Under the pieces are notes generated by a model. The model was not told the DNA's origin, ran no database searches, and saw only the letters and a program-made list of their open reading frames with translations. DNA of 34,254 nt from Psychrobacter sp. bablab_jr014 (GTDB lineage: Bacteria > Pseudomonadota > Gammaproteobacteria > Pseudomonadales > Moraxellaceae). A program made the translations under genes and the position numbers. Where the stretch lies: contig NZ_JACDXT010000034.1 of the NCBI RefSeq assembly GCF_016464015.1, positions 1 to 34,254 of the forward strand, given 5' to 3'. Shown piece by piece: positions 26,105 through 34,254 of the stretch; position 1 is the stretch's first letter; every line of letters begins with the position of its first letter.

Positions 26105-26268
26105 GTTTCTATATCAAGCAATGATGAGTATTTGCTACACTGGCTCGGTAATGATGACCGTATCAAGCATTAAGGGAAAGCGCTAACGGACACACCGCAC
26201 ACTCTAGTCGATGCGCGCATCTATAAAACAATGACAATACTTCGTAAAACCAATAACAAGGACAATGT

Positions 26269-26682
26269 ATGAAAACCCTATATTCAACTACATCTACTGT
26301 CACTGGCGGCCGCGCAGGTCATGCAAGCTTGAGCGATAGCGACTTGAGCATCAACATGACGCCTCCTGGTAGCAATCAAGAAGGCAACAACCCAGAGCAG
26401 CTACTAGCCATGGGCTATGGGGCGTGTTTTGATAGCGCACTTGGCGTGGTTAAAAAAATGGAAGACGCCAGCTTTGCCTCAACGGTTGAAACCACAGTTG
26501 CCCTACTACAAAGCGAAGGCCACGACTACAAACTTGACGTAAAAATTCACGTCATCGCTGAAAAAACCGACCTATCAGCAGAAGAAGTCCAAAAACTGGT
26601 CGAAAAGGCACACGAAGTCTGCCCATACTCAAAAGCCACGCGCAACAACATCGACGTTGAAGTGACCTCAGAAGTCAAATAA
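26269..26682 (+). CDS. ohr: Organic hydroperoxide resistance protein (Ohr/OsmC family)
   Basis: A 137-residue thiol peroxidase that reduces organic and fatty-acid hydroperoxides, using dihydrolipoyl enzymes as reductant in known members. The two catalytic cysteines are present: Cys53 in GYGACFDSAL and Cys118 in EVCPYSKATR. The conserved Arg15 (TGGRAGHA) and the glutamate of NPEQLL (Glu43) also fit the Ohr subfamily rather than OsmC. The start has AAGGAC eight bases upstream. No MarR-type OhrR repressor gene is adjacent. A terminator follows. Confidence 0.94.
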   Translation: MKTLYSTTSTVTGGRAGHASLSDSDLSINMTPPGSNQEGNNPEQLLAMGYGACFDSALGVVKKMEDASFASTVETTVALLQSEGHDYKLDVKIHVIAEKTDLSAEEVQKLVEKAHEVCPYSKATRNNIDVEVTSEVK

Positions 26683-26737
26683 GCAGCACGCTTTATGTAA
26701 GCGATAGCACAGTTAATCATCGTTAACTGATTACAGA

Positions 26738-26768
26738 GAACTCAGCTGACCGCTGGGTTCTTTTTTTT
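26738..26768 (+). terminator. Terminator after ohr
   Basis: Stem GAACTCAGC/GCTGGGTTC (26738-26746 with 26752-26760, one G-T wobble), five-base loop, followed by eight T (26761-26768). Confidence 0.88.
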
Positions 26769-26820
26769 AGGCGTACACATCGTTACGGTTTGCACATTCG
26801 GCACACGTGACTTTTATCGT

Positions 26821-26826
26821 TATAAT
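26821..26826 (+). promoter_or_regulatory. -10 box upstream of polA
   Basis: A consensus TATAAT lies 83 bases before the polA ATG. A -35 candidate (TTCGGC at 18-base spacing) is poor, so only the -10 is supported. Confidence 0.4.
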
Positions 26827-26908
26827 GGACTGTCTGCAACATTGCCGCGTAAGATGCGCGCCTTTTGTATTGCCAGCATCTGCCTTTGATAATCAATAAG
26901 TGAGTGTT

Positions 26909-29878
26909 ATGACTGATAATGACCACAATTCCCACAGTGCCATTGACCCAACCGCGCTGCCGAGCTTTGACACCATGCCCAATGTGGCGACCATGGAAAC
27001 AAGCCATGTGAACAAAGACCAGCCGCCGTTTATCCTTGTCGATGGCTCGTATTATCTGTTTCGCACTTATCATGCATTACCCCCGATGACCACCACGCAA
27101 GGGCTGCACACCAATGCAGTACGCGGTACGCTAAACGCTTTATTAAAATTGATGCGCCGCTACCACCCTACGCACATGGCAGTTGCCTTTGATACCAAAG
27201 CGCCGACCTTTCGCCATGAGCTGTCTGCCGATTATAAGGCGGGACGTCCGCCGATGGATAAGGAGCTGTCGCAGCAAATCAGCTACATTCACCGCCTCGT
27301 CACCGCGCTTGGGCTGCCGCTCCTGCGTATCGAAGGCGCAGAGGCAGACGACATCATCGGCACATTGGCGCAGCGCGCGGTAGCAGAAGGGCATCATGTG
27401 GTCATCTCCACAGGGGATAAAGATATGGCGCAGCTCGTCAATGACTGCGTGATATTAGAAGACAGCTTTACTGGCAAAATCACCGACCGCGCCGCTGTGA
27501 TTGATAAATTCGGCATCGCACCTGAGCAGATGATTGACTATTTAACCCTAATGGGTGACAGCTCGGACGGCATCAAAGGCGTGCCAGGTATCGGTAAAAA
27601 AACCGCCGAAACGCTGCTGACCAAATACGGCAACATCGGCAATATCCTCGCGCACGTGGACGAAATCAAAGGGCGTGCAGGCAAAAATTTGGTCGAATAC
27701 GCTGATGACATTCCAATGAATGCGCAGCTGGCGACCATCGTCACCGATTTGGAGATTGGGCAGGATTGGGAAGATTTAAGAATCAATACTGACCCTTCTG
27801 CCTATATTGACGAGCTGCGCGCACTATATAGCGAGCTTGAATTTAAAAATGAGCTGGCATCACTCGACCATCCGAACCACCCCGCTAATGCGCAAGGCGT
27901 CGCCGCCAGCCAAGCCGCGACCGAATCGCAAGCGCAGATTGCCAAGTCGGTACAATCGACCAAGATTGACAACATCAAAAACAGTAAGCAGCACGACAAA
28001 GCATGGCATACCGTGCTGGACATGCCCGCCTTTGACAGCTTGGTTGCGCGCTTAGAGGCCGCGCCGTACTTTGTCATCGACACCGAGACCACAAGTATCA
28101 ACTGGCGCGATGCCGAGATTGTCGGTGTGTCTTTGGCGCTAGAGGCACACGAAGCCTATTATATTCCGCTGATGCACGACCTTGCAGACGACCCATTGAC
28201 GGATAAGCAGCTCGATCGCGATACTGTACTTGCCCGCCTCAAGCCGATTTTAGAAAATCATAACATCGGCAAAATTGGTCAGCATCTTAAATACGACACG
28301 CACGTGCTCAGCCATTATGGTATCGACCTGCTCGGTCATCCGCACGCGCCTGAAGCAAGCGCTGCCAAATACCCAAACAACTGGGCGATGGACACTATGC
28401 TCGCCAGCTACGTGATGAATGCGGCGGTGACGCGCCACGGCATGGACGACTTGGCGCGCCATTATCTGCACACCCAGACCATTACGTATGAAGACGTGGC
28501 GGGCAAAGGCGCAAAACAAGTCACCTTTAACCAAGTGGCTATCGACATCGCGAGCGACTACGCGTGTGAAGATGCGGACGTGACCTTGCAGCTGTTTGAG
28601 CTGTTTAATGATAAACTCAAAGACGATGCCAATAACGCCAAGCTCTTGCACCAATTAGAAATCCCAACCGCGCAGATTCTGTGCAACATGGAAGCGGACG
28701 GCATCTTAATCAAGCGCTCGTTTTTAAATGAACTGTCCAAGCGTTTTGATGAAGAAATCATCGCGCTTGAGGCACGCGCGCACGACATCGCAGGCGAAGC
28801 CTTTAATGTCGGCTCGCCCAAGCAGCTGGGCGAAGTGTTGTTTGATAAGCTTGGCGTAATTGGCGGTAAAAAAACCAAGTCAGGACAATACTCAACCAGC
28901 GAAGCGGTGCTCTCCAAGATTGACCACCCTCTGGTGGATGTGGTGCTGGAATACCGCAGCTTATCCAAGCTCAAAAGCACCTATACCGATGCGCTGGACG
29001 CGGTGAGCGACCAAGACACCGACCGCGTACACACCAGCTATCACCAAGCGCTGACCAGCACAGGGCGTCTGTCCTCGACCGACCCTAACTTACAGAACAT
29101 TCCTATCCGTACTGCAACAGGTCGTCTGATTCGCCAAGCCTTTATCGCGCCGCCTGAGCGTGTTATTGTCGCGGCGGATTATTCACAGATTGAGCTGCGC
29201 TTGATGGCGCACTTCTCAGGTGATGAGACCTTGACCCGCGCCTTTAACGAAGGCTTGGACATTCATACCGCCACCGCCGCCGAAGTACTGGGCAAAGCGG
29301 TTGATGAAGTCAGTGCCACCGAGCGCCGCAATGCCAAGGCGATTAACTTTGGCTTGTTATACGGCATGAGCGCCTTTGGCTTGGCAAAACAGCTGCAAAT
29401 GGGGCGCAATGAAGCACAAGACTACATCGATATGTACTTTAACCGCTACCCTAAGGTCAAGCAGTACATGATTGATACCCGTGCCAGCGCTTACGAGCAT
29501 GGTTATGTGCAGACGCTGCTTGGGCGCAAGCTCTATACCCCTGATATCAACAGCAGCAACCGTATGGTCAAGCAAGCTGCCGAGCGCGCTGCCATCAACG
29601 CGCCGCTACAGGGCTCAGCTGCTGATATTATTAAGCTTGCGATGATTGCGGTCGATAAGGTACTGCCAAAAGACCACGCAAAAATGCTGCTGCAAGTACA
29701 TGATGAACTGGTATTTGAAGTGGATAAAGGCAAGGTCGATGAGATTAGCACGCTTATTCAACACGCCATGCAAGACGTGCTCACACGTACCGCCGCAGAC
29801 TGCGGCTGGGATATTGATTTTGCCGTACCGTTATTGGTCGAAACCGACAGCGGACACAACTGGGACGAAGCGCACTGA
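26909..29878 (+). CDS. polA: DNA polymerase I
   Basis: A 989-residue PolA that removes Okazaki primers and fills gaps in repair. Domain order: 5'-3' flap nuclease (about 40-320; FILVDGSYYLFR, AVAFDTKAPTFRHE, IEGAEADDIIGT, STGDKDMAQLV, LMGDSSDGIKGVPGIG), 3'-5' proofreading exonuclease (about 370-590) and polymerase (about 600-989). Proofreading looks active: DTETTS (Asp391, Glu393), GQHLKYD and YACEDAD are intact. Polymerase motifs are VAADYSQIELRLMAHFSGD, KAINFGLLYGMSAFGLA and LLQVHDELVFEV. Compared with E. coli PolA (928), the extra length comes from about 30 unconserved residues at the N-terminus and an Ala/Gln/Ser-rich linker near 325-365. The ATG at 26909 is preferred to the GTG at 26900. 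Confidence 0.97.
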   Translation: MTDNDHNSHSAIDPTALPSFDTMPNVATMETSHVNKDQPPFILVDGSYYLFRTYHALPPMTTTQGLHTNAVRGTLNALLKLMRRYHPTHMAVAFDTKAPTFRHELSADYKAGRPPMDKELSQQISYIHRLVTALGLPLLRIEGAEADDIIGTLAQRAVAEGHHVVISTGDKDMAQLVNDCVILEDSFTGKITDRAAVIDKFGIAPEQMIDYLTLMGDSSDGIKGVPGIGKKTAETLLTKYGNIGNILAHVDEIKGRAGKNLVEYADDIPMNAQLATIVTDLEIGQDWEDLRINTDPSAYIDELRALYSELEFKNELASLDHPNHPANAQGVAASQAATESQAQIAKSVQSTKIDNIKNSKQHDKAWHTVLDMPAFDSLVARLEAAPYFVIDTETTSINWRDAEIVGVSLALEAHEAYYIPLMHDLADDPLTDKQLDRDTVLARLKPILENHNIGKIGQHLKYDTHVLSHYGIDLLGHPHAPEASAAKYPNNWAMDTMLASYVMNAAVTRHGMDDLARHYLHTQTITYEDVAGKGAKQVTFNQVAIDIASDYACEDADVTLQLFELFNDKLKDDANNAKLLHQLEIPTAQILCNMEADGILIKRSFLNELSKRFDEEIIALEARAHDIAGEAFNVGSPKQLGEVLFDKLGVIGGKKTKSGQYSTSEAVLSKIDHPLVDVVLEYRSLSKLKSTYTDALDAVSDQDTDRVHTSYHQALTSTGRLSSTDPNLQNIPIRTATGRLIRQAFIAPPERVIVAADYSQIELRLMAHFSGDETLTRAFNEGLDIHTATAAEVLGKAVDEVSATERRNAKAINFGLLYGMSAFGLAKQLQMGRNEAQDYIDMYFNRYPKVKQYMIDTRASAYEHGYVQTLLGRKLYTPDINSSNRMVKQAAERAAINAPLQGSAADIIKLAMIAVDKVLPKDHAKMLLQVHDELVFEVDKGKVDEISTLIQHAMQDVLTRTAADCGWDIDFAVPLLVETDSGHNWDEAH

Positions 29879-29906
29879 TTAGTTTGAGCTGCGCTTAGCC
29901 AACTTT

Positions 29907-30413
29907 ATGATTTCTGAAAACAACATTGTAGAACATGCAGGGGCAGCATTATTGCTGCTCTGCATGCTAAAGTCATTGCATTACGTGATGATAAGTCGTT
30001 ACAAACAAGGACGATATTTTTGGACAGCATCGTTTATCGTCTTTTTCTTGGTACTGCGTAAGGAGCTGAATTACTTAAGAGAAACGTTTTCGCTCAATGA
30101 GCTTGTATGGCTCGGGCAGTCCTACAAATGGTGGGAAGACACCGTACTGACTGTGATTGGGGTTATCGCACTCGTGCTGCTGGTCTTATCCAGACGCTAT
30201 TGCCTCTATATTCTTAAGCGTGTACCGCCCGCATTGTATGCCGTTATCGTCATGTTGGCAGTATTGCAGTATATGGGCGAGCACGCTATTGGTTTTTCTG
30301 AATGGTGGGGCGTCTTGGTAGAAGAAATGTGTGAAAATATTGTCTACGCCATTGCATTGGTATATATGTGGCGACTCAAGCTGCCTATACTTGAAAAAAG
30401 TATGGCTGATTGA
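29907..30413 (+). CDS. Small multi-pass membrane protein of unknown function
   Basis: A 168-residue protein I do not recognise. It has about four hydrophobic segments (GAALLLLCML near 12-21, WTASFIVFFLVL near 39-50, VIGVIALVLLVL near 83-94, ALYAVIVMLAVLQYM near 109-123), and perhaps a weaker one near residue 145, with conserved-looking charged or aromatic residues between them (YKWWEDT, SEWWGVLVEEMCEN). The ATG has no clear ribosome binding site. It begins 28 bases after polA on the same strand and may be read through from it. Confidence 0.6.
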   Translation: MISENNIVEHAGAALLLLCMLKSLHYVMISRYKQGRYFWTASFIVFFLVLRKELNYLRETFSLNELVWLGQSYKWWEDTVLTVIGVIALVLLVLSRRYCLYILKRVPPALYAVIVMLAVLQYMGEHAIGFSEWWGVLVEEMCENIVYAIALVYMWRLKLPILEKSMAD

Positions 30414-30515
30414 CATAAGCCTGTTCTGTAAATAGATTAGAGTGACAGATGGACAAGCAACACTTACATCGATCAAAACGGTATAGCAACCCTAGATAAT
30501 AACAAAGGATAATTT

Positions 30516-31310
30516 ATGAACATTATGATTACGGGCGCATCACGCGGTATTGGGCTGGCGACTGCCAAGCAGCTGGCGGCAAAAGGACACAGCGTGGGCT
30601 TGTTCGACATCAGCCGCGACACCTTAGAAGATGCAGTGGAAGACAAAGCCTTTGCCAAAGCGCAAAAGCAGCAGCGCATCGTTCACGGTTACCTAGACGT
30701 GACCAAGCCTGACGACTGGGAAAATGCCATTAGCCAAATGATTGACGCCTTTGGCAGCATCGACACCTTGATTAATAATGCAGGCGTGTTGGTCACAGGC
30801 ATTTTGCCATCGACCAGCCTTGAGCGTCAGCTGGCACTCGTGGACATCAACTGTAAAGGCGTATTAATCGGCTGTCATAAGCTTGCGCCCTATCTTGCTG
30901 ATGCCGACAATGGCAAAATCATTAACCTCTCTTCTGCCTCAGCGATTTATGGTCAGTCAGAGATTGCGCCATATTCTGCCAGTAAATTCTTTGTGCGCGG
31001 CTTGACCGAAGCGCTGAATGTCGAATACGAAAGCCTTGGTATTAAAGTCGTGGACGTCATGCCATTGTGGGTCAAATCTGACATGACCAAAGGCGAGAGC
31101 GTCACTAGCATCGAGCGCTTGGGCGTTAATCTAAGCGTCGATGACGTGGCAAAAACCTTATGCAAATTGACCTGCCGCCCGAACCGCAAAATCAACTGCA
31201 CGCACTACCCTGTCGGCATGCCTGCTAAAGTATTGCAAAAGCTCGCGCAAGTCACGCCAGACCCTATGGTGCGCTGGCTAAACAACAAAATGAGCGCCAA
31301 GCAATCTTAA
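30516..31310 (+). CDS. Short-chain dehydrogenase/reductase
   Basis: A 264-residue classical SDR oxidoreductase using NAD(P)H. The cofactor loop TGASRGIG is at residues 6-13, the structural NNAG near 88-91, and the catalytic Ser (NLSSAS) and YxxxK (YSASK) follow near 139-159. An Asp after strand two (LFDIS) hints at an NAD(H) preference. The substrate is unknown. The start has AAAGGA about seven bases upstream and a terminator follows the stop. Confidence 0.92.
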   Translation: MNIMITGASRGIGLATAKQLAAKGHSVGLFDISRDTLEDAVEDKAFAKAQKQQRIVHGYLDVTKPDDWENAISQMIDAFGSIDTLINNAGVLVTGILPSTSLERQLALVDINCKGVLIGCHKLAPYLADADNGKIINLSSASAIYGQSEIAPYSASKFFVRGLTEALNVEYESLGIKVVDVMPLWVKSDMTKGESVTSIERLGVNLSVDDVAKTLCKLTCRPNRKINCTHYPVGMPAKVLQKLAQVTPDPMVRWLNNKMSAKQS

Positions 31311-31340
31311 TCAATCTATAAACATGAATATAAGAAGCAC

Positions 31341-31372
31341 GAAAGCGACTGCCAAACGGTGGTCGCTTTTTT
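31341..31372 (+). terminator. Terminator after the SDR gene
   Basis: An 8-bp stem AAAGCGAC/GTCGCTTT (31342-31349 with 31362-31369) plus partial inner pairing, ending in a T-run to 31372. Confidence 0.8.
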
Positions 31373-31564
31373 ATTGGCAGCAACCTTTTTGCCAATAAAC
31401 ATCAAGGTATAAAACACCTGTGCCTCTTACATTTTTGAACATCTTATAACAGCTCTCTACTGGAGAGGCGCGCCCTAACGCGGCACACTTGTCATCAACG
31501 AATAAGCACACGCAACGCTTAATTTATAACAACATGAATAATGACAACAAATAAGGACACTCTT

Positions 31565-31888
31565 ATGGACAACACCAAAACCCCATTACCAGACAATATG
31601 GATCGTATTGACGGCGATGACAACCAGCGTGTTGACTTGGACAATCCCATGCTGCATACCATTGACGATGATGACGTGATTGACAACAGTGCAGGCGTGA
31701 GCAATTCACAAGTTGGTGTCGGCACAGATGACGTCTCAGGCGTCACGCCAATCCACCGTCAGAATATTGATGAAGCGCGCGTGGATGAAGTCTTGGTCGA
31801 TGACAACTTAGATGACGCCGACTATCCTGATATCGTAGATATCGCAGACAGCGACGCCGCCGAGCGCAGCAACGATGACGAGCAATAA
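31565..31888 (+). CDS. Small, highly acidic protein of unknown function
   Basis: A 107-residue soluble protein dominated by aspartate (for example IDDDDVID and NLDDADYPDIVD), with very few lysines or arginines and no membrane segment or signal. I recognise no domain. The ATG at 31565 is chosen over 31541 because AAGGAC lies seven bases upstream. Its clean ribosome binding site, terminator and lack of overlap with another gene support it being real. Acidic proteins of this type sometimes act as chaperone-like or DNA-mimic proteins, but nothing here shows that. Confidence 0.7.
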   Translation: MDNTKTPLPDNMDRIDGDDNQRVDLDNPMLHTIDDDDVIDNSAGVSNSQVGVGTDDVSGVTPIHRQNIDEARVDEVLVDDNLDDADYPDIVDIADSDAAERSNDDEQ

Positions 31889-31913
31889 TAATTTTTTGAT
31901 TTGGTATAACCCT

Positions 31914-31945
31914 AAAAAAGCACGCTACTGACAGCGTGCTTTTTT
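31914..31945. terminator. Bidirectional terminator between convergent genes
   Basis: A perfect 13-bp stem AAAAAAGCACGCT/AGCGTGCTTTTTT (31914-31926 with 31933-31945) and six-base loop between the acidic protein gene and the BPSS1780-like gene, usable on both strands. Confidence 0.92.
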
Positions 31946-31958
31946 GTGATTATAGTTT

Positions 31959-32774
31959 TTATTCATTCACCGACAACGGCTGGTCTGTCCAAATATCGCG
32001 GTAGCTGGTGTAATACATTAATAAAATCATCGGCATCGCTGCTAGCATGCCAATACCCAAGGTAAAAATGGCAAGTATCATAAAGATTGCGCAAAAGACC
32101 AGGCTCATCACCAGCATCGGCAGCCAATTTCTAAGGCTCGCTTGTAGACTCTTTTTCATCGCCTCCAGCGGCGCAATGTCATGCAAGACAATCAGCGGGG
32201 GTGAAAACCAAAGGGACATTAACAGCGCAAGTATGGGTGCAGACAAGACGAGCGCTACCAACAACAATACCAATAGAGTATTCATGCTCATATCATCGGC
32301 AATCAGTAGCGGGTCAAGTACACCAGCGACAGCCAATAGGAAGAAAAAGCCGAACATTATCGCAAATACAATCACTAGCCCTAACAAATAGAGAAGCGCC
32401 AAGATCACCAAAGGCTTGAAATGGGTTTCAAAAGCTGAAAACAGATAGCCAAACGTTGGCGTCTCTCCACGCGCTTGTGCAGCAGCAGCTTTCATCAACC
32501 CGCCTGTAAAAACAAGGGTAATCAGTCCCATCAATATACCTAAGATAGGAACGACTGAAAATAACGTGACCACCACACTCATCGTAAAGGCTACACCCAG
32601 CCATAGCCAAAAATTCTTTTTAAACATAGCAAATGCGCTCTTTACCCACACCACGCCTGCCTCTGCCCCACAGCGTCGCGGCTCAGGCAATAGCTGCGGC
32701 TCTTGATATGTGGGCGGTAGTGGCGGCGGTGCGGACGATTTATCCAAAGAAACGCTGGGGTTTGAAGTGGTCAT
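31959..32774 (-). CDS. BPSS1780-like multi-pass membrane protein
   Basis: A 271-residue inner-membrane protein of a conserved proteobacterial family of unknown function. A proline-rich cytoplasmic N-terminus (SAPPPLPPTYQEPQLLPEP) leads into about six hydrophobic segments. Signature stretches are WVKSAFAMFKKNFWLWLG, FSPPLIVLHDIAPLEAMKKS and a C-terminal MYYTSYRDIW. The start at 32774 was chosen because the upstream extension is not protein-like; the ribosome binding site is weak. Confidence 0.78.
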   Translation of the reverse strand: MTTSNPSVSLDKSSAPPPLPPTYQEPQLLPEPRRCGAEAGVVWVKSAFAMFKKNFWLWLGVAFTMSVVVTLFSVVPILGILMGLITLVFTGGLMKAAAAQARGETPTFGYLFSAFETHFKPLVILALLYLLGLVIVFAIMFGFFFLLAVAGVLDPLLIADDMSMNTLLVLLLVALVLSAPILALLMSLWFSPPLIVLHDIAPLEAMKKSLQASLRNWLPMLVMSLVFCAIFMILAIFTLGIGMLAAMPMILLMYYTSYRDIWTDQPLSVNE

Positions 32775-32913
32775 GGTCAACTCACAAAACAATATTAAAG
32801 TAAGCAATCTATTAAAGTACGATACTTTTGTTGACATTCTTACACAACTGTTCCTAATGACCAACTTATTTTTATAAATATACAGTGGACTTTTGATGAA
32901 AACAAACACAGAC

Positions 32914-32942
32914 AAAAAAATACCGAGCAGTTAGGCTCGGCA
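32914..32942 (-). terminator. Terminator after hemH
   Basis: On the minus strand CCGAGC/GCTCGG (32935-32940 with 32923-32928) with a six-base loop is followed by TA and seven T. It lies about 70 bases after the hemH stop. Confidence 0.85.
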
Positions 32943-33008
32943 TTTTGGACTTATTGGCTTTATTTTTTGTTTAACTGAGAATTTGCTTAGCTGAGAATAA
33001 GAAACGAC

Positions 33009-34028
33009 CTATATCCAGCCGTCTAGCGTGCCTGCCCATCCTTTGACCAATGGCGTACTGATAGCAGCGAGCAGCTCAATGTGCGCGGCATCAGCGTTCA
33101 GTGCAGGGATATAATGGTACTCTTGCCCACCTGCATTTAAGAAGTTATCGCGGTTTTCAATCGCCAATTCTTCTAGGGTTTCTAAGCAATCTGCCGAAAA
33201 TGCGGGGCTGACGACCTGTACTGAGCGCACGCCTTGTTGCCCCCACTCTTCGAGCACCACATCAGTATAAGGCTTGACCCATTCTTGCTTACCAAAGCGC
33301 GACTGAAAACTGATAATCCATTCGTCCTCTTTTAGCCCCAGCGTATGTGCGACTTGCGCGGCAGTACATTTGCAGCGCTGCGGGTACGGGTCGCCTTTAT
33401 CGGCATACGGCTGCGGAATACCATGAAAGCTAAACATGAGCTTATCGGGTTTGCCGTGCTTTTCTTGAAAGCGCAAAATACTGTCCGCCAGCGCTTTGAT
33501 ATACAAAGGATGCGCAAAGTAGTCTTTTACGATACTGATATTGGGCAAGTTGCGCTGTTTGAGCGCCCACTTATTGACCGCATCAAATACCGCGCCTGTC
33601 GAGGTCGCCGAATACTGCGGAAACAGCGGCAGCAAAACAAAATGGTCAACGCCTTCGCTACGCAGCGTGTCCATGACATCAGGAATACCAGGATTGCCGT
33701 AGCTCATCGCAGGATGTACCGAGACGCGAAACGGTGCGGCGGCAGTTTCCAAATGCGGCGTCAATAAGTGGGCTTGTTCCTTTAAAATGGCTCGAACCGG
33801 CGAGTCACCTTCCCAAATGCTGGCGTAGGCTTCGGCGACACGCTTGGGTCGGCTTGGCAAAACAAACAGATTAAGAATAATCGCCCAAATAAAACGCGGA
33901 ATCTCAATCACCCGCGAGTCAGACAAAAACTGACGCAAGTAGCGGCGCACAGCAGGCGCAGTTGGCTCATCAGGCGTACCCAAATTAACAAGCAAAACAG
34001 CAATACGTGGTGGCAAAGTCGGTTTCAT
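33009..34028 (-). CDS. hemH: Ferrochelatase
   Basis: HemH inserts ferrous iron into protoporphyrin IX, the last step of haem synthesis, at the inner membrane. The protein is 339 residues, a normal length. It shows [13 protein letters not shown] at the N-terminus, [14 protein letters not shown] (133-146), the metal-binding catalytic His202 in [12 protein letters not shown], and [14 protein letters not shown] with Glu283. The cysteines in RCKCTAAQV are in the stretch where some ferrochelatases bind an Fe-S cluster, but I cannot assign one. The ATG at 34028 is preferred to the longer frame since [17 protein letters not shown] matches the family start. Confidence 0.96.
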   Translation of the reverse strand: MKPTLPPRIAVLLVNLGTPDEPTAPAVRRYLRQFLSDSRVIEIPRFIWAIILNLFVLPSRPKRVAEAYASIWEGDSPVRAILKEQAHLLTPHLETAAAPFRVSVHPAMSYGNPGIPDVMDTLRSEGVDHFVLLPLFPQYSATSTGAVFDAVNKWALKQRNLPNISIVKDYFAHPLYIKALADSILRFQEKHGKPDKLMFSFHGIPQPYADKGDPYPQRCKCTAAQVAHTLGLKEDEWIISFQSRFGKQEWVKPYTDVVLEEWGQQGVRSVQVVSPAFSADCLETLEELAIENRDNFLNAGGQEYHYIPALNADAAHIELLAAISTPLVKGWAGTLDGWI

Positions 34029-34145
34029 AACAAGAGTCAAGGCAAGTTGGCAAATAAAAAGTCCCAAGACGCAGCGCGTTTAGGCAAGGATAAAATCGGT
34101 TATATGTTGATATTAGGGCGTGTTGACCATTCGCAAATAGGCACT

Positions 34146-34244
34146 GCTGATCGCTAAAATTGTTCCAGACAAGGCGCAAAGCGACGATAATGCAGATGCC
34201 TTAGCGAGATTTGTAACGCAGTATGGGGCAATTTTAGCATCAGC
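34146..34244. repeat. Imperfect long inverted repeat at the right edge
   Basis: gctgatcgctaaaattg (34146-34162) pairs with caattttagcatcagc (34229-34244): 16 of 17 bases with one bulge, around 66 non-coding bases. The arms contain a perfect 10-bp core (gctaaaattg). It looks like a miniature intergenic repeat element that may continue past the window end at 34254; no other copy is in the window. Confidence 0.55.
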
Positions 34245-34254
34245 CCGCAGGGAC

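Overview
The window reads as chromosomal DNA from a gammaproteobacterium, most likely Moraxellaceae and probably Psychrobacter. This is inferred from protein similarity I recognise, the moderate GC content and the tRNA(Thr-Tyr-Gly-Thr)-tuf gene order; no database search was run. Nearly all genes are housekeeping or accessory metabolic genes. I see no prophage, insertion sequence, CRISPR array or rRNA gene.

Layout. (1) 1-1018, minus strand: a strong promoter drives tRNA-Thr(TGT), tRNA-Tyr, tRNA-Gly and tRNA-Thr(GGT), followed by the start of the elongation factor Tu gene, cut by the window edge. (2) 1161-5345, minus strand: trpE, a membrane-anchored FHA-domain protein and a secreted DUF3298-like protein. 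(3) 5659-8112, plus strand: an arsenic resistance operon with a single-polypeptide ArsC-ArsH fusion and the ArsB efflux pump, ended by a bidirectional terminator. (4) 8221-11541: a LigI-like amidohydrolase and a MatC-type carboxylate transporter, divergent from a GntR/UTRA regulator, with a perfect 11-bp-arm inverted repeat in front of the transporter; this looks like a small catabolic module of unknown substrate. (5) 11551-14732, minus strand: a DUF3124 lipoprotein and a KtrA/KtrB-type potassium uptake pair. (6) 14990-16189: an aromatic/aspartate aminotransferase with promoter and terminator.

(7) 16484-23615, minus strand: an iron-siderophore locus with a FhuD-like binding lipoprotein, a FhuB-like double permease broken by a frameshift at a run of seven T, a TonB-dependent receptor with a Fur-box promoter, and a PvdE/SyrD-like ABC exporter. 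No FhuC ATPase and no siderophore biosynthesis genes are in the window. (8) 23995-25821, minus strand: tRNA-Val(GAC) with its own promoter and terminator, and prfC (release factor 3). (9) 26269-31888, plus strand: ohr, polA, a small membrane protein, a short-chain dehydrogenase and a very acidic small protein. (10) 31959-34028, minus strand: a BPSS1780-like membrane protein and hemH (ferrochelatase). The right edge holds the visible part of an intergenic inverted-repeat element.

The observations most worth following are the ArsC-ArsH fusion in an operon lacking a local ArsR, the homopolymer frameshift in fhuB within an otherwise intact Fur-type locus that pairs a receptor with a cyclic-peptide-type exporter, the GntR/MatC/amidohydrolase module with its operator-like palindrome, and the imperfect inverted repeat at the right edge.
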